The notes under the pieces were generated by a model. The model saw nothing but the letters and a program-made list of their open reading frames with translations. It was not told where the DNA came from and did no database searches. The translations under genes and the position numbers were made by a program. This document shows positions 25,395 through 36,544 of a stretch of DNA of 61,163 nt, in pieces. Origin of the DNA: Lentilactobacillus parafarraginis DSM 18390 = JCM 14109 (GTDB taxonomy: Bacteria; Bacillota; Bacilli; Lactobacillales; Lactobacillaceae); NCBI RefSeq assembly GCF_001435895.1, contig NZ_AZFZ01000007.1, positions 12,368-73,530 on the forward strand. Reading direction: 5' to 3'. Each line of letters begins with the position of its first letter. Positions within the stretch are counted from its first letter, which is position 1.

Positions 25395-27965
25395 TTAATT
25401 ATCTTGGTCATCTGAATCGTCATTCTCGGTGTTTTGCGAATGATCCTCAGAGGTTTGTGAATCAGAATTATCAGTGGCATCCGACTTTGACTCGTCGTCG
25501 GCCGCTTCATCATCCTGTTTCTCAACTTTTGCCATGGTTGACACCTTGGCGTCATCATCAATCTTGATTAAATGAACACCCAGCGTCGATCGACCAGTTT
25601 GAGAAACATCCTCGATGCCAAACCGAATCATAACCCCTTTGTCAGTGATGAGCATAATATCTTCATCACCATTAACGGTGGTTAATCCGGCAAGCGGCCC
25701 GTTCTTCTTCGTCACATTGGCAGTCTTAACACCCTTACCGCCACGACCCTTAATGGGATATTCGTCGGCGGGCGTCTGTTTACCAAAGCCCTTCTCGGAA
25801 ATGATAAAGACCTTACTGTCCGGATTCAAAACGTCAGCGCCAACAACGTAATCGTTGTCTCGCAGGCGAATCCCCCGAACACCAGTAGCTGAACGGCCCA
25901 TGGAACGAACGTCACTGGCCTTAAAACTCATTGCGTAACCCAAGTGAGTCCCAATAATAATGTTTTGATCCTTGTTAATGATCAACGCATTAATCAACTG
26001 GTCCTTATCTTTCAGGTGAATGGCAATCAGACCATTGCTGCGAATGTTGGCAAAATCCGAAACCGGCGTGCGTTTGACCGTTCCGTCCAACGTGACAAAT
26101 AACAGGTCCTTTTGAATGTCCTGCTTTCGATCCGACACGTTGATGACCGCTTCAATCTTTTCACCAGAGTTAATGTTCAACAGGTTAACAATCGGAATTC
26201 CCTTGGCTGAACGACCGTATTCCGGAATCTCATATCCCTTCATCCGGTAAACTTTCCCGGCATCGGTAAAGAATAACAGCACGTCATGGGTTGAGGTCGA
26301 AACAAGTTGTTCCACGAAGTCGTCGTCATGAACGCCCATCCCCTGGACGCCTCTGCCACCACGATTTTGAGCTTTAAACTCAGTCGTTGGTAGCCGTTTG
26401 ATGTACCCATTGTGGGTGAGTGACACAATGACGTCTTCTTCTTCAATCAGATCTTCATCTTCAAGACTAAGGACTTCACCGACCAGTAATTCAGTCCGCC
26501 GGGCATCCCCAAATTTCTTCTGAATTTCCAATAATTCTTCATAAATAATCTGGTTAACGCGATCCCGACTTCCAAGAATTGCCTTGTACTCTTCGATGTC
26601 CTTCATCAGTTGATTGTATTCTTTATCAATCTTTTCGCGTTCCAAACCGGTCAGTCGAACCAGCCGCATATCCAAAATTGCTTGGGCCTGCTTATCACTC
26701 AAACCGAAGCCATCGATTAATTGGTTCTTGGCAACTTCCCCCGTCTGGGATCCACGAATAATCTTAATAATTTCATCAATGTGATCAAGCGCAATCCGCA
26801 ATCCTTCAAGAATGTGAGCGCGGGCTTGGGCTTTCTTTAATTCGTACTTGGTCCGGCGTTGAATCACTTCAACTTGGTGTTCCAGGTAATACTGAAGAAT
26901 CTCCTTTAAGCTGAGAATCTTTGGCGTTCCCTTCACAATTGCCAGCATGTTAAAGCTAAACGATGTCTGCATCAGCGTTAACTTGTACAGATTATTTAAA
27001 ATCACTTCGGCACTGGCATCCCGCCGAACGTCGATTACAACCCGCATACCTTCACGGTCAGATTCATCGTTAATATCAGTAATGCCTTCAATTCGCTTAT
27101 CACGAGCTAATTCAGCAATCCGTTCAATCAGCTTAGCCTTGTTGACCATGTAGGGTAATTCGGTGGCAATGATCCGTTGCTTACCATTCGCATCGCCTTC
27201 AATTTCAACTTTAGCCCGAAGAATAATTGAACCCCGGCCAGTCTGATAAGCCTTGCGAATGCCGGATTTTCCCATGACGACACCGCCAGTTGGAAAATCA
27301 GGTCCCGGCAAAACTTCCATCAAGTCTGCGGTTGTCGCATCCGGATTCTTCATCAAGACGTGAATGGCACTGATTACTTCCGATAAATTATGTGGTGGAA
27401 TATTGGTGGCCATCCCAACGGCAATGCCTGAGGCGCCGTTGACCAGCAAGTTCGGGAATCGTGACGGCAAGACGCTGGGTTCTCTTTCGGTCCCATCGTA
27501 GTTTGGCTCAAAGTCAATCGTGTCTTTATTAATGTCCCGCAGCATTTCCAGCGCAATCTTGCTTAACCGCGCCTCGGTATACCGCATGGCAGCCGCGCCA
27601 TCACCATCGACAGAGCCGAAGTTTCCGTGCCCGTCAACTAACATATACCGATAGCTAAATGGCTGGGCCATTCGTACCATTGATTCATAAACGGCCGTAT
27701 CACCGTGGGGATGATACTTTCCCAAGACATCCCCAACGATTCTGGCTGATTTCTTATAGGGTTTGTCAGGCGTAACGCCCAATTCATTCATATCATACAG
27801 GATTCGGCGATGAACCGGCTTTAGGCCATCACGAACATCTGGAAGCGCCCGAGCAACAATGACACTCATTGCGTAGTCCAAAAAGGATGTTCGCATTTTT
27901 TTAGACAGGTCAACATTGGTAATTCTCCCTGGAAAATCACCATCTTGATTGTTTTCGTTGGCCAA
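25395..27965 (-). CDS. gyrA: DNA gyrase subunit A
   Basis: 856-residue gyrase subunit with the winged-helix/tower domain including [19 protein letters not shown] and the catalytic Tyr in [14 protein letters not shown], followed by the beta-pinwheel with the GyrA box [10 protein letters not shown]. The last 45 residues are an acidic, Ser/Asp/Asn-rich tail. I prefer the TTG at 27965, eight bases after GGAGG; the ATG at 27980 overlaps that ribosome site. Confidence 0.97.
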   Translation of the reverse strand: MANENNQDGDFPGRITNVDLSKKMRTSFLDYAMSVIVARALPDVRDGLKPVHRRILYDMNELGVTPDKPYKKSARIVGDVLGKYHPHGDTAVYESMVRMAQPFSYRYMLVDGHGNFGSVDGDGAAAMRYTEARLSKIALEMLRDINKDTIDFEPNYDGTEREPSVLPSRFPNLLVNGASGIAVGMATNIPPHNLSEVISAIHVLMKNPDATTADLMEVLPGPDFPTGGVVMGKSGIRKAYQTGRGSIILRAKVEIEGDANGKQRIIATELPYMVNKAKLIERIAELARDKRIEGITDINDESDREGMRVVIDVRRDASAEVILNNLYKLTLMQTSFSFNMLAIVKGTPKILSLKEILQYYLEHQVEVIQRRTKYELKKAQARAHILEGLRIALDHIDEIIKIIRGSQTGEVAKNQLIDGFGLSDKQAQAILDMRLVRLTGLEREKIDKEYNQLMKDIEEYKAILGSRDRVNQIIYEELLEIQKKFGDARRTELLVGEVLSLEDEDLIEEEDVIVSLTHNGYIKRLPTTEFKAQNRGGRGVQGMGVHDDDFVEQLVSTSTHDVLLFFTDAGKVYRMKGYEIPEYGRSAKGIPIVNLLNINSGEKIEAVINVSDRKQDIQKDLLFVTLDGTVKRTPVSDFANIRSNGLIAIHLKDKDQLINALIINKDQNIIIGTHLGYAMSFKASDVRSMGRSATGVRGIRLRDNDYVVGADVLNPDSKVFIISEKGFGKQTPADEYPIKGRGGKGVKTANVTKKNGPLAGLTTVNGDEDIMLITDKGVMIRFGIEDVSQTGRSTLGVHLIKIDDDAKVSTMAKVEKQDDEAADDESKSDATDNSDSQTSEDHSQNTENDDSDDQDN

Positions 27966-28000
27966 AATTTCTACCTCCATTCAAAATTCAGACACCTAAA

Positions 28001-28016
28001 TGTTTCACATGAAACA
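28001..28016. other. parS-like site
   Basis: TGTTTCACATGAAACA differs by one base from the parS consensus TGTTTCACGTGAAACA. It lies between gyrB and gyrA. Confidence 0.8.
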
Positions 28017-28066
28017 GTTAAGCTGGAAATGACACCTTTTTAACCAATCACTCACAAATAAATTGG

Positions 28067-30010
28067 TTAAACATCCAGGTTTTCAACGAATGTGGCGTTA
28101 TCTTCAATAAATTCACGGCGAGGTTCAACCTTGTCACCCATCAGCATCGAGAATACGTGGTTAGCCTCCGCAGCGTCCGTTGATTCAACCCGTAGCAGAT
28201 GGCGATTTTCTGGGTTCATTGTGGTATCCCAAAGCTGCTCGGCATCCATTTCACCTAACCCTTTATACCGTTGGATCACTGGTTTCGGTGATGGCTGTAA
28301 GGTTCCCAAAAATTGGTTAAGTTCCTCGTCAGAATCAATGTATCGCTGCATTTTACCCTGACGCACTTGATACAGAGGTGGCTGGGCAACGTAAACGTAG
28401 CCGGCGTCAATTAACGGCCGCATATAACGATAAATCAGCGTCAATAACAGCGTTTGAATATGCGCCCCATCAACATCGGCATCGGTCATGATAATCAGCT
28501 TATGATAGTTGACTTTGGATAGATCAAAATCATCCCCAAAGCCGGTGCCCATTGCGGTGAACAGTGACCGAATTTCTTCGTTGGCCAAAATCCGGTCCAT
28601 GCTGGCCTTCTCGACGTTTAAAATTTTGCCTCGAATAGGTAAAATTGCCTGGGTCAACCGCGAACGTCCCTGTTTAGCAGAACCACCCGCGGAATCCCCT
28701 TCGACGATAAACAATTCCGAAATTCGCGGATCTTTACTGGTATTGTCAGCCAGCTTACCAGGTAAGTTACTAATTTCCAGACCACTCTTGCGCCGAGTGA
28801 CTTCCCGAGCGCGCTTGGCCGCGGATCGGGCTTTCGAAGCTAATAAACCGCGATCAACGATTTTCCGGGCAAGCTTGGGATTTTCCATCAGGAATTTTGA
28901 AAAATGATCGCTGAAGATCCGATCAGTCGCTGTCCGGGCATCAGAGTTGCCAAGTTTGGTCTTGGTCTGCCCCTCAAATTGAGGATCCGGATGCTTGATG
29001 CTGACAACGGCCGTGGTGCCTTCACGAACATCTTCGCCGGAAAGGTTGGCTTCATTGTCCTTAATTAAATTATTTTTACGAGCATAGTCATTAACAACCC
29101 GGGTTAAGGCCCGCTTAAAGCCTTCTTCGTGAGTCCCGCCTTCGTAAGTGTGAATGTTATTCGTAAAGGTCATTAACGTGCTGTGATAATCTTCAGAATA
29201 ATCAATGGCAACTTCAACGGTAATCCCGTTTTCCACGCCTTCAACGTAAATTGGTTCGTCCAAGAGAGTGTCCTTATCACGATCCAGATATTCAACGTAG
29301 TGTAAGATTCCCCCTTCGTAGAGGAAATCCTTCTCAGTTGGTTTTTCCGGCCGCATATCACGAATCACAATTCGCAGGCCCTTATTTAGAAAGGCGAGTT
29401 CCCGCAGGCGCGCCGTTAAAATTTTAATATCATAGGTGGTCGTTTCCCGAAAAATATCAGGATCCGGTACAAAGTGAACTTTAGTCCCGTGTAAGTCATC
29501 GGAAACATGATCAATCACCTTCATCGGCGTTGTCACATGACCCCGGGCAAAGTCCATGTAGTAGACCTTGCCATTTCGCGTAACGGCAACGTCTAATTCC
29601 TTAGACAGGGCGTTAACAACCGACGCCCCAACCCCGTGAAGACCACCGGAAACTTTGTATCCGCCGCCGCCAAACTTACCACCAGCATGAAGAATCGTGT
29701 AGACCGTTTCCAAAGCAGGCTTTCCAGTCTTCTTTTGGATATCCACCGGAATTCCCCGGCCATCATCGGTCACGGTCACGCTGTTGTCTTTTTCAACGGT
29801 TACAGTAATTTTTTTGGCGAAGCCTGCTAAAGCTTCATCGATCCCGTTATCAACGATTTCCCACACCAGATGGTGAAGTCCTTGAGATGACGTTGTCCCA
29901 ATATACATTCCGGGACGTTTACGAACAGCTTCCAAGCCTTCAAGAACTTGAATTTGACTGGCGTCATATTCGTTTGCAAGCTCTTTTTTTGTTTCTTTTT
30001 CGTCTGCCAT
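28067..30010 (-). CDS. gyrB: DNA gyrase subunit B
   Basis: 647-residue subunit with the GHKL ATPase domain ([36 protein letters not shown]), the transducer, and the TOPRIM domain ([22 protein letters not shown]) ending with [15 protein letters not shown]. With GyrA it introduces negative supercoils. It starts 12 bases after the recF stop, within the dnaA-dnaN-yaaA-recF-gyrB series. Confidence 0.98.
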   Translation of the reverse strand: MADEKETKKELANEYDASQIQVLEGLEAVRKRPGMYIGTTSSQGLHHLVWEIVDNGIDEALAGFAKKITVTVEKDNSVTVTDDGRGIPVDIQKKTGKPALETVYTILHAGGKFGGGGYKVSGGLHGVGASVVNALSKELDVAVTRNGKVYYMDFARGHVTTPMKVIDHVSDDLHGTKVHFVPDPDIFRETTTYDIKILTARLRELAFLNKGLRIVIRDMRPEKPTEKDFLYEGGILHYVEYLDRDKDTLLDEPIYVEGVENGITVEVAIDYSEDYHSTLMTFTNNIHTYEGGTHEEGFKRALTRVVNDYARKNNLIKDNEANLSGEDVREGTTAVVSIKHPDPQFEGQTKTKLGNSDARTATDRIFSDHFSKFLMENPKLARKIVDRGLLASKARSAAKRAREVTRRKSGLEISNLPGKLADNTSKDPRISELFIVEGDSAGGSAKQGRSRLTQAILPIRGKILNVEKASMDRILANEEIRSLFTAMGTGFGDDFDLSKVNYHKLIIMTDADVDGAHIQTLLLTLIYRYMRPLIDAGYVYVAQPPLYQVRQGKMQRYIDSDEELNQFLGTLQPSPKPVIQRYKGLGEMDAEQLWDTTMNPENRHLLRVESTDAAEANHVFSMLMGDKVEPRREFIEDNATFVENLDV

Positions 30011-30022
30011 GTTGTCTCTCCT

Positions 30023-31144
30023 TTATGATTCTTCAAGTGATACTTTGCCATTGGTGATCCGAAAAATTTTGGGGTCACTTAACAGTTCTTCTTGAACCCC
30101 ACTTAAACTGGTGGTGGTTAAAAACGTCTGCACCTTGTCCTGAATTGCGGTTAGTAAGTGAGTTTGTCGATAATCGTCAAGTTCAGACAGCACGTCATCC
30201 AAAAGCAGGATCGGGTACTCACTCGTTTGTTCCTTCATCAGGTCAATTTCAGCGAGCTTAACGGAGAGTGCCGTTGTCCGCTGCTGACCCTGGGACCCAA
30301 ACGATTGAACTTCACGCTCATTAATTGCAAATTTAAGGTCGTCTCGGTGCGGTCCCAGTAGGGTTGTGCCCCGTTGAATTTCCTTATCTTTAATTCGACT
30401 AAACTGTTTCAGCAAACTTTGATAAATGCTATCCACCGATTGAAGCTGATCATCCGGTACCGCCGTTTGGTACATGAAGCTTAAGGTTTCCTTACCCTGA
30501 GAAATTTCGGTATGAATTTTTTTAGAAAAAGCTTCCAACTGCTTCAGAAGGGCGAGTCGTTGGTGAATAATTTCAGCGCCGTAAGCGGACAGTTGATCTG
30601 ACAAAACATCCAGGTACACCTTATCGGATTGAATCCGGTGCTGCAGATCTTTCAGATAACGATTGCGTTGCTTTAAAATTTTCTTGTACTGGGTGGAATT
30701 GTATAAATAGCGATTGCTCATTTGACCGAATTCCATGTCCATGAATTTTCGCCGGACCTGGGGGGCGCCCTTCACAATTGACAAGTCTTCGGGCGCGAAC
30801 AGAATGACGTTTAATTGACCGACATAGCTGGAAAGTTTTGCCTGTTCCAGATGGTTCACTTTCGCGCGTTTCCCCTTAGGTCCAAGATCCAATTCAATTG
30901 GCACGTTGCCAAGACGCTTTTGAATAACGCCCTTAATTTGGGCCGTCTGACTTTGCCAGTTGATAAGCTCTTTTTCATTGGAAGTGCGGTGACTACGGGT
31001 TAGTGCCAATACATAAATTGCTTCAAGTAAATTGGTTTTCCCCTGCGCGTTTGCCCCAAGAAAAACGTTGATTCCTTTTGAAAACTGAAGCGCTTGATCT
31101 TCATAGTTGCGAAAGTGATGAAGCTCAATTTCAGTTAACCTCAT
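30023..31144 (-). CDS. recF: DNA replication and repair protein RecF
   Basis: 373-residue SMC-like ATPase with Walker A GANAQGKTNLLEAIY, the signature GSQGQQRTTALSVKLAE and Walker B PILLLDDVLSELD. It loads RecA at gaps together with RecO and RecR. The start overlaps the stop of the S4-domain gene by four bases, implying translational coupling. Confidence 0.97.
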   Translation of the reverse strand: MRLTEIELHHFRNYEDQALQFSKGINVFLGANAQGKTNLLEAIYVLALTRSHRTSNEKELINWQSQTAQIKGVIQKRLGNVPIELDLGPKGKRAKVNHLEQAKLSSYVGQLNVILFAPEDLSIVKGAPQVRRKFMDMEFGQMSNRYLYNSTQYKKILKQRNRYLKDLQHRIQSDKVYLDVLSDQLSAYGAEIIHQRLALLKQLEAFSKKIHTEISQGKETLSFMYQTAVPDDQLQSVDSIYQSLLKQFSRIKDKEIQRGTTLLGPHRDDLKFAINEREVQSFGSQGQQRTTALSVKLAEIDLMKEQTSEYPILLLDDVLSELDDYRQTHLLTAIQDKVQTFLTTTSLSGVQEELLSDPKIFRITNGKVSLEES

Positions 31145-31371
31145 TTATCGTCCCGCTTTGAGCGAATAAAAAATAAGCCAACATCGGGAACTGCCACGTT
31201 ATCACCGGGATAAAGCTTGCGACCGCGGCGATTGTCGGGCTCGTCATTAACATTAACGGTATTTTCTCTTAGATACCATTTGGCTTGACCACCGCTGCTA
31301 ATAACGGATTCCTCTTTAAGTAATTGGCCTAAAGTTATATAAGGTCCATCAATGAAAATCTCTTTTTTCAC
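31141..31371 (-). CDS. yaaA: S4 domain protein YaaA
   Basis: 76-residue RNA-binding S4-domain protein found between dnaN and recF in Firmicutes, with TLGQLLKEESVISSGGQAKWYL and NRRGRKLYPGD. The GTG at 31371 lies eight bases after AAGGTGGG; an ATG 39 bases upstream has no ribosome site and lies at the -10. It ends with an overlap into recF. Proposed roles concern ribosome assembly. Confidence 0.9.
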   Translation of the reverse strand: MKKEIFIDGPYITLGQLLKEESVISSGGQAKWYLRENTVNVNDEPDNRRGRKLYPGDNVAVPDVGLFFIRSKRDDK

Positions 31372-31398
31372 AATTTCACCCACCTTTTTACATAATCT

Positions 31399-31404
31399 AT
31401 TATA
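31399..31404 (-). promoter_or_regulatory. -10 element before yaaA-recF-gyrB
   Basis: A consensus TATAAT lies 28 bases before the GTG of yaaA; the -35 region is poor. The remaining 250 bases up to the dnaN terminator are AT-rich and show no gene. Confidence 0.5.
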
Positions 31405-31670
31405 CGCCATTTCACCCCAAAAGTATACGTTTGAAGGGGTTTATATGCACTGTAAGCTGTTTATAGAAATTTGGGGACTTTTGTTAGAAAATGGCTAAAA
31501 TTGCTGAGAAGTAAAAATATGAGCAATTTAAGCTGAATTTACATTGATTTTGTTTTTCGACATTCTTTTATTGGTTTTAGGGAAAACCAGAAAAAAATGG
31601 TTATAACTGGTTTCTTTTTCACATGCTTCTCAATCAATTGAAAGGGGATTGCCAATAATCACGCGAAACT

Positions 31671-31720
31671 AAAAAAGCCGTTTCAGAAAGACCTCTGTAA
31701 GGTCCGTCTGAAGCGACTGA
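31671..31720 (-). terminator. dnaN terminator
   Basis: On the minus strand AGTCGCTTCAGACGGACC pairs with GGTCTTTCTGAAACGGCT and is followed by TTTTT. Confidence 0.85.
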
Positions 31721-31736
31721 AATGTTAAGGGTAATT

Positions 31737-32876
31737 TTAAAACGTTCGAATTGGGGTAATGAGTTGAACAAAGCTGTCACTGTCTTCAGTTGGCGTTAAC
31801 GTGAATGGCCTTAACGCCGAGGTGAAGTCGATGTTAATAGTTGCCTGACTGAAAGATCGCAGCGCGTCTTTCATATAATCGGGATTAAAGGAAATTTCAA
31901 GTTCGTTACCTTCAACTGACTTGGGTTTCATATCTTCTTCAACGTTGCCGACATCCGGGGAATTCCCGTAAATGGTAACCGATTTTTCATCCGGTTTAAC
32001 GGTTATTTTGACCACGTTATTCCGAGATTCATGAGACAACAGTGAGGCCCGTTCGATTGAAGCTAATAGTTCGGGAGCATCAAATGAAATTCGGGTATCA
32101 AATGAGTCCGGAATTAGGCGGGAGGTGTCGGGATAGTTTCCCTCTAACAACCGTGAATAAAAGAGCGTATCACCAATGGTAAAGAGGGCCTGGTTTTCAG
32201 TAACGGATAAGGTGACCGAATCCTGAGTATCATCGATCATTCGGGAAAGTTCCGTCAAGCTTTTTCCCGGCAGAACGAAGTCAAACGATCCGTTAACGGG
32301 ATTTTCCAAAGTAACTTTTCGTTGACTCAATCGATGACTGTCAGTGGCAACCGCCAAAAAGTTAGTGTCCGAAAGCGTGAAGTGAACCCCAGTTAAAATC
32401 GGGCGACTTTCCTGATTTGATACCGCAATTACCGTTTGACTGATAATTTGTTTAAGTAAGTCGGCCGCCAATGGAATTGATGTGTTGGTTTCAATTTCAG
32501 GTAAGTGCGGATAATTATTTGCGTCCAACCCATTAATGGTGAACGAGGATTGTCCGGACGTAATCATGGTTTGAAAGTTCTCGCCAACTTCGATTGTTAA
32601 AGTATCTTCTGGTAATTTTTTAACAATGTCGGTAAAAAAACGGGCAGGTAACACAATGGCACCTTCAGATTCAACTGCCAGTAAGTTATCGGGATTATCC
32701 GCTTTAACCGTTGTTTCAATCGATATATCGGCATCACTACCAGTCAGAATTAATTCATTCTGGTTTACCTGTAATTTTAAGCCTGTCAGAATTGGGATCG
32801 TAGTTTTGGTTGAGATTGCTCTTGAAACGGTGTTGAGTGCTTTTGTAAATGCAATTCTGCTTATCGTAAATTTCAT
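31737..32876 (-). CDS. dnaN: DNA polymerase III beta subunit (sliding clamp)
   Basis: 379-residue clamp with three tandem clamp domains; MKFTISRIAFTKALNTVSRAI at the N terminus and the C-terminal LITPIRTF are typical. It holds Pol III on DNA and is the hub for replication and repair partners. It follows dnaA across the second half of oriC and ends at a strong terminator. Confidence 0.98.
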   Translation of the reverse strand: MKFTISRIAFTKALNTVSRAISTKTTIPILTGLKLQVNQNELILTGSDADISIETTVKADNPDNLLAVESEGAIVLPARFFTDIVKKLPEDTLTIEVGENFQTMITSGQSSFTINGLDANNYPHLPEIETNTSIPLAADLLKQIISQTVIAVSNQESRPILTGVHFTLSDTNFLAVATDSHRLSQRKVTLENPVNGSFDFVLPGKSLTELSRMIDDTQDSVTLSVTENQALFTIGDTLFYSRLLEGNYPDTSRLIPDSFDTRISFDAPELLASIERASLLSHESRNNVVKITVKPDEKSVTIYGNSPDVGNVEEDMKPKSVEGNELEISFNPDYMKDALRSFSQATINIDFTSALRPFTLTPTEDSDSFVQLITPIRTF

Positions 32877-32898
32877 GCCTGTTGTCGACCTCCCGGAG

Positions 32899-33056
32899 TG
32901 TTATATAGATATTAATTAATAAATCAAAAAGAAAAAAGCAGTAATAGTAGTTCCTGTGGATATGTGGATAACTATTAAAAATGACAGTCCCTGCTTTGTT
33001 TCAGTCTGTGGATAAAGTTGTGCATAAGTGCATGGCTTTTTCAAAGTTTATCCACA
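32899..33056. other. oriC, dnaA-dnaN part: DnaA boxes, DnaA-trios and AT-rich unwinding element
   Basis: Exact DnaA boxes occur at 32963-32971 (-), 33007-33015 (-), 33019-33027 (-, TTATGCACA type) and 33048-33056 (+), plus TGTGGATAT at 32955-32963. Immediately next to them, on the minus strand, GGAACTACTATTACTGCT (about 32954-32937) gives DnaA-trio-like triplets, followed by an AT-rich tract (32899-32937). The order box-box-GC-trio-AT tract is that of the Bacillus basal unwinding system. Confidence 0.85.
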
Positions 33057-33071
33057 AGCAATTATACCATT

Positions 33072-34430
33072 TCAGCTAAGGGCACTTTTGATATCTGCGA
33101 TTTCTTTTCGAATATCGGTATCCAATTTAATGACCTCCGCGATTTTATCGCAAGCGTGAATAACGGTTGTGTGATCCTTGCCGCCAAATTCCTTACCAAT
33201 TTTTGGTAGTGAATTACTCGTCATTTCACGGGACAGGTACATCGCAATTTGGCGGGGAATGACGATTGACTTCATGCGTTTCTTGCCTTTGAGATCACTG
33301 ATTGAAATGTGAAAATAGCTGGCAACTTTATTTTGAATATCAACGATAGAAAGTTCAGTGTTGGCCTTGGTGAGCTTGAGCCCCTTCAACGCTTCGTATA
33401 CGAGGTCGGTGGTGATTGGTTCGTTTTTAAGTTTTGAATAAGCCTGAACCCTTGACAGGGCACCCTCTAACTCGCGGACGTTGGAATTAATTTGGCCGGC
33501 AATGTAGGAAAGCGTTTCGTTTGGAATAACCAAATTATCCAACTTCGCCTTACTTTTTAAAATTGCGATTCGGGTTTCCAAATCTGGCGGGGTGATATCC
33601 ACTGGTAATCCCCAAGCGAATCGGGAAACCAGCCGTTCCTGAAGCTTAGGAATTTCCTGGGGGACCCGATCAGAAGTTAGAACGATTTGCTTATCGTTAT
33701 TATAGAGGTCATTAAATGTATGGAAGAATTCTTCCTGAGTTCCCTCTTTTTGAGCAAAGAATTGAATATCATCAACCATTAATAGATCAACGTTTCGATA
33801 CTCTTTCCGAAATTCTTCGGTCCGATTAGTCTGAATGGCATTGATAAAGTCATTGGTGAAGGCTTCACTGGTCACGTACTTCACGTTGGTTTCGGGATGG
33901 TCTTCGAGCCGCTTGTTACCGATTGCCTGCATCAAATGGGTTTTACCCAATCCCACGCCGCCGTAAAAGAACAACGGGTTATAAAGTTTTCCGGGTTCTT
34001 CAGAGACGATCAATGCCGCCGCATGGGCCATTTGGTTGCCCTTGCCAATGATGAAGTTATCAAATGTATAGTTTGGATTCAGATGATTTTCCTTGCTAAA
34101 CGCAAAGGTATCATCCGAATCCGTTTCCCCGTCGGAATCAATATCATCAGTTGGGGATTTTTGGGCAGCTTCCTTCTTAACATCCGATTCCAGAACGAAT
34201 TTTGGTTCAACATTCCCCTTAGTAATGATAAAGGCGTATTCAATCAAATTTGGTGCTAACTGTTCTTTCCAATAATCGCGGTGGAGTTCAGAAGGAAGCG
34301 CCAGTGTTAATGTTGTGCCGTCAAAATCGACTGGCGTGACCGGTTTTACCCAGGTGTCATAGGTTAGGTCAGTCGTGTTTTTGCGGAACTGCTCGCTTAA
34401 TTTTTGCCATAATGAATTCTTATCGAGCAC
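33072..34430 (-). CDS. dnaA: chromosomal replication initiator DnaA
   Basis: 452-residue initiator. Domain I (1-85), a short linker, the AAA+ domain with Walker [17 protein letters not shown] and Walker [11 protein letters not shown], and the domain IV DNA-binding signature [15 protein letters not shown]. It binds the boxes on both sides of its own gene. Start is GTG with a GGGGGG-rich ribosome site. Confidence 0.98.
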   Translation of the reverse strand: MLDKNSLWQKLSEQFRKNTTDLTYDTWVKPVTPVDFDGTTLTLALPSELHRDYWKEQLAPNLIEYAFIITKGNVEPKFVLESDVKKEAAQKSPTDDIDSDGETDSDDTFAFSKENHLNPNYTFDNFIIGKGNQMAHAAALIVSEEPGKLYNPLFFYGGVGLGKTHLMQAIGNKRLEDHPETNVKYVTSEAFTNDFINAIQTNRTEEFRKEYRNVDLLMVDDIQFFAQKEGTQEEFFHTFNDLYNNDKQIVLTSDRVPQEIPKLQERLVSRFAWGLPVDITPPDLETRIAILKSKAKLDNLVIPNETLSYIAGQINSNVRELEGALSRVQAYSKLKNEPITTDLVYEALKGLKLTKANTELSIVDIQNKVASYFHISISDLKGKKRMKSIVIPRQIAMYLSREMTSNSLPKIGKEFGGKDHTTVIHACDKIAEVIKLDTDIRKEIADIKSALS

Positions 34431-34521
34431 TTGAAACGCCCCCCACTTAATTTAGTCGTTTATAAAATCCAGAATTAATTCTAGCATTCCAGATAAAAGT
34501 TTTCCACAGGCAAAATCAGCC

Positions 34522-34770
34522 TGTGCATAAATGTTTCACAGGTGTGGGAAGTCTGAATAACAAGTCTGTGGATAAGTGGAAAACCACTAAAAAAATGATG
34601 CTAAATCACAACGGAATGTGGATAACTAAAGCTGATATTACCAGCTTTTTGAGGATTAATCACAAAAGTATCCACAGGCTGTGGATAACATTAACCACAG
34701 TCTGTGATCCTGTGGATAACCCTGTGACTATGATCCGCGTTCACTATATTAAACGGGGTACTTATCCACA
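34522..34770. other. oriC, rpmH-dnaA part: DnaA box cluster
   Basis: Six exact boxes: 34522-34530 (TGTGCATAA), 34567-34575, 34617-34625, 34680-34688, 34711-34719 (TGTGGATAA) and 34762-34770 (TTATCCACA), with several one-mismatch copies (GTATCCACA, TTAACCACA). This is the incA/B-like half of a bipartite Firmicute origin. The rest of the 514-base gap holds the divergent dnaA and rpmH promoters. Confidence 0.9.
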
Positions 34771-34944
34771 GTTTTTGTGCATGAAACAAATTTAAGGGAT
34801 CCAGATTTTTTTAATGACTTGCTAAAAGTGTATTTCATTTATGGTCGAACTATGTTAATATATTGAGGAAATGCATTTGAACATCCGAAATTAAATGCTT
34901 AAACGCAACTTTATATAGTTTATATAGATAGAGGAGGAATTCTC

Positions 34945-35079
34945 ATGAAGAGAACATACCAACCAAAGAAGCGTCATCGCGCTCGCGTTCATGGTTTCCG
35001 TAAACGAATGAGCACCAGCAATGGTCGTAAAGTGTTAGCACGCCGTCGTCAAAAAGGTAGAAAATCATTGTCTGCATAG
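34945..35079 (+). CDS. rpmH: 50S ribosomal protein L34
   Basis: 44-residue, very basic L34 starting [19 protein letters not shown] and ending [15 protein letters not shown] precedes the ATG. It is the first gene on the rightward side of oriC. A terminator hairpin overlaps its stop codon, so expression of rnpA may be lower than that of rpmH. Confidence 0.98.
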   Translation: MKRTYQPKKRHRARVHGFRKRMSTSNGRKVLARRRQKGRKSLSA

Positions 35080-35106
35080 ACCACTGACCATTCAGTGGTC
35101 TTTTTC
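35078..35106 (+). terminator. terminator between rpmH and rnpA
   Basis: A perfect ten-base stem AGACCACTGA/TCAGTGGTCT with a four-base loop is followed by TTTTT. Confidence 0.85.
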
Positions 35107-35132
35107 ATTATTTTTATTTACGGAGATGGATC

Positions 35133-35498
35133 ATGCGAAAATCGTATCGCGTTAAGAAAGAGTCGGAATTCCAGAAGGTCTTTGAAACGCATAACTCAGT
35201 TGCCAATCGGCAATTTATTGTCTATACGTTAGATAAACCGGATCAAGTTCACTTTCGCGTTGGGATTTCAGTCGGGAAAAAAATTGGGAATGCAGTACAT
35301 AGAAATTGGGTCAAAAGACGGATCCGTCAGGCAATTTTGGAGTTGAAGCCAGACTTGCGTCAGGACGTTGACTTTATTGTCATTGCACGACCGGTAACCG
35401 ACAAGATGCCGATGAAGGATGTCAAGTCAGGATTGATCCACGTCTTCAAATTAGCAAAGTTACTGGATTCCAACTATGATGGTGGGGAAAAACATTGA
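35133..35498 (+). CDS. rnpA: ribonuclease P protein component
   Basis: 121-residue basic protein with the RNase P signature HRNWVKRRIRQA around residue 55 and an N-terminal MRKSYRVKKESEFQKVF. It assists the catalytic RNA in tRNA 5' maturation. The gene overlaps yidC by four bases. Confidence 0.97.
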   Translation: MRKSYRVKKESEFQKVFETHNSVANRQFIVYTLDKPDQVHFRVGISVGKKIGNAVHRNWVKRRIRQAILELKPDLRQDVDFIVIARPVTDKMPMKDVKSGLIHVFKLAKLLDSNYDGGEKH

Positions 35499-36331
35499 GA
35501 AAAAGAATAAAGAAAATATCGGTTTTACTGTCGCTGCTTAGTTTGACGGTCTTTCTGTCGGCCTGTAGCAATACGCCCATTACAAATCACAGTACTGGGA
35601 TTTGGGATGGATGGGTTGTCCTGAACTTTTCACGGGCGATTATTTGGTTATCTAAATTCTTTAACGACAATTATGGAATGGGAATTATTATCTTCACCAT
35701 TTTGGTGCGGATTGTCATTCTGCCGTTAATGGTTTATCAAACCCGCAGTATGCGAAAGACTCAGGAAGTGCAGCCACAGTTAAAGGCATTGCAAAAAAAG
35801 TATTCCTCACGGGATGCCGAAACAATGCAGAAGCTTCAGGCTGAGCAGAAGAAGCTGTACGCTGAAGCTGGCATCAACCCAATTGCCGGGTGTTTGCCGT
35901 TAATCGTTCAGATGCCAATTCTGTTTGCGCTGTACCAGGCAATTTGGCGGACCCACATTTTAAGAAGTGGGACGTTCTTGTGGCTGCAACTTGGGCATCC
36001 GGATCCAATCTTTATTTTGCCAGTTCTGGCGGCGCTCTTCACCTTTATCTCGTCTTGGTTGGCGATGAAGGGTCAACCTGAATCCAACTCGATGACAACA
36101 ATGATGACCGTCGGCATGCCATTCTTCATTCTGATTATGGCCATTAGCCTCCCATCTGCTTTGTCACTTTACTGGGTAATCACTAACGCCTTTCAAGTTG
36201 GCCAAACCCTTGTTATTCAAAACCCATGGAAGATTCGCCGTGAGCGGGATAAGAAGCAGCGTGAGGAACGGGAACGCAAACGAGCCGTTCAAAAAGCAAT
36301 TAGAAAAGCAAAACGAAGCAAACGAAAGTAA
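35495..36331 (+). CDS. yidC: membrane protein insertase YidC/OxaA (lipoprotein type)
   Basis: 278-residue insertase. A lipoprotein signal peptide ends in LSAC (residue 24), followed by five membrane helices, including MGIIIFTILVRIVILPLMVYQ with the conserved Arg in the hydrophilic groove, and a basic C-terminal tail. Start is TTG, overlapping rnpA. It inserts membrane proteins alone or with SecYEG. Jag usually follows directly; here another gene intervenes. Confidence 0.96.
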   Translation: MRKRIKKISVLLSLLSLTVFLSACSNTPITNHSTGIWDGWVVLNFSRAIIWLSKFFNDNYGMGIIIFTILVRIVILPLMVYQTRSMRKTQEVQPQLKALQKKYSSRDAETMQKLQAEQKKLYAEAGINPIAGCLPLIVQMPILFALYQAIWRTHILRSGTFLWLQLGHPDPIFILPVLAALFTFISSWLAMKGQPESNSMTTMMTVGMPFFILIMAISLPSALSLYWVITNAFQVGQTLVIQNPWKIRRERDKKQREERERKRAVQKAIRKAKRSKRK

Positions 36332-36341
36332 GCTAGATTAA

Positions 36342-36391
36342 TTAAAGGCCGTTTTGAAATCAATCCGATTTCAAAACGGCCTTTAATTTAC
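36342..36391 (+). terminator. yidC terminator
   Basis: A perfect 19-base stem beginning TAAAGGCCGTTTTG with a five-base loop; A and T rich flanks. Confidence 0.85.
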
Positions 36392-36544
36392 GCTCAACAT
36401 GCAGAAGTTTTCGAAAAACGAAAACTATGTGATTTTTGTCTTTAATTCATGGTGGCGTGGCAAGCTAATCAACATGGTTGGGTTCATCCTTTAAGCTCAC
36501 AGGATAAGCCATTACGTCGGCATCGAGGATGTCATATTTTTCCA

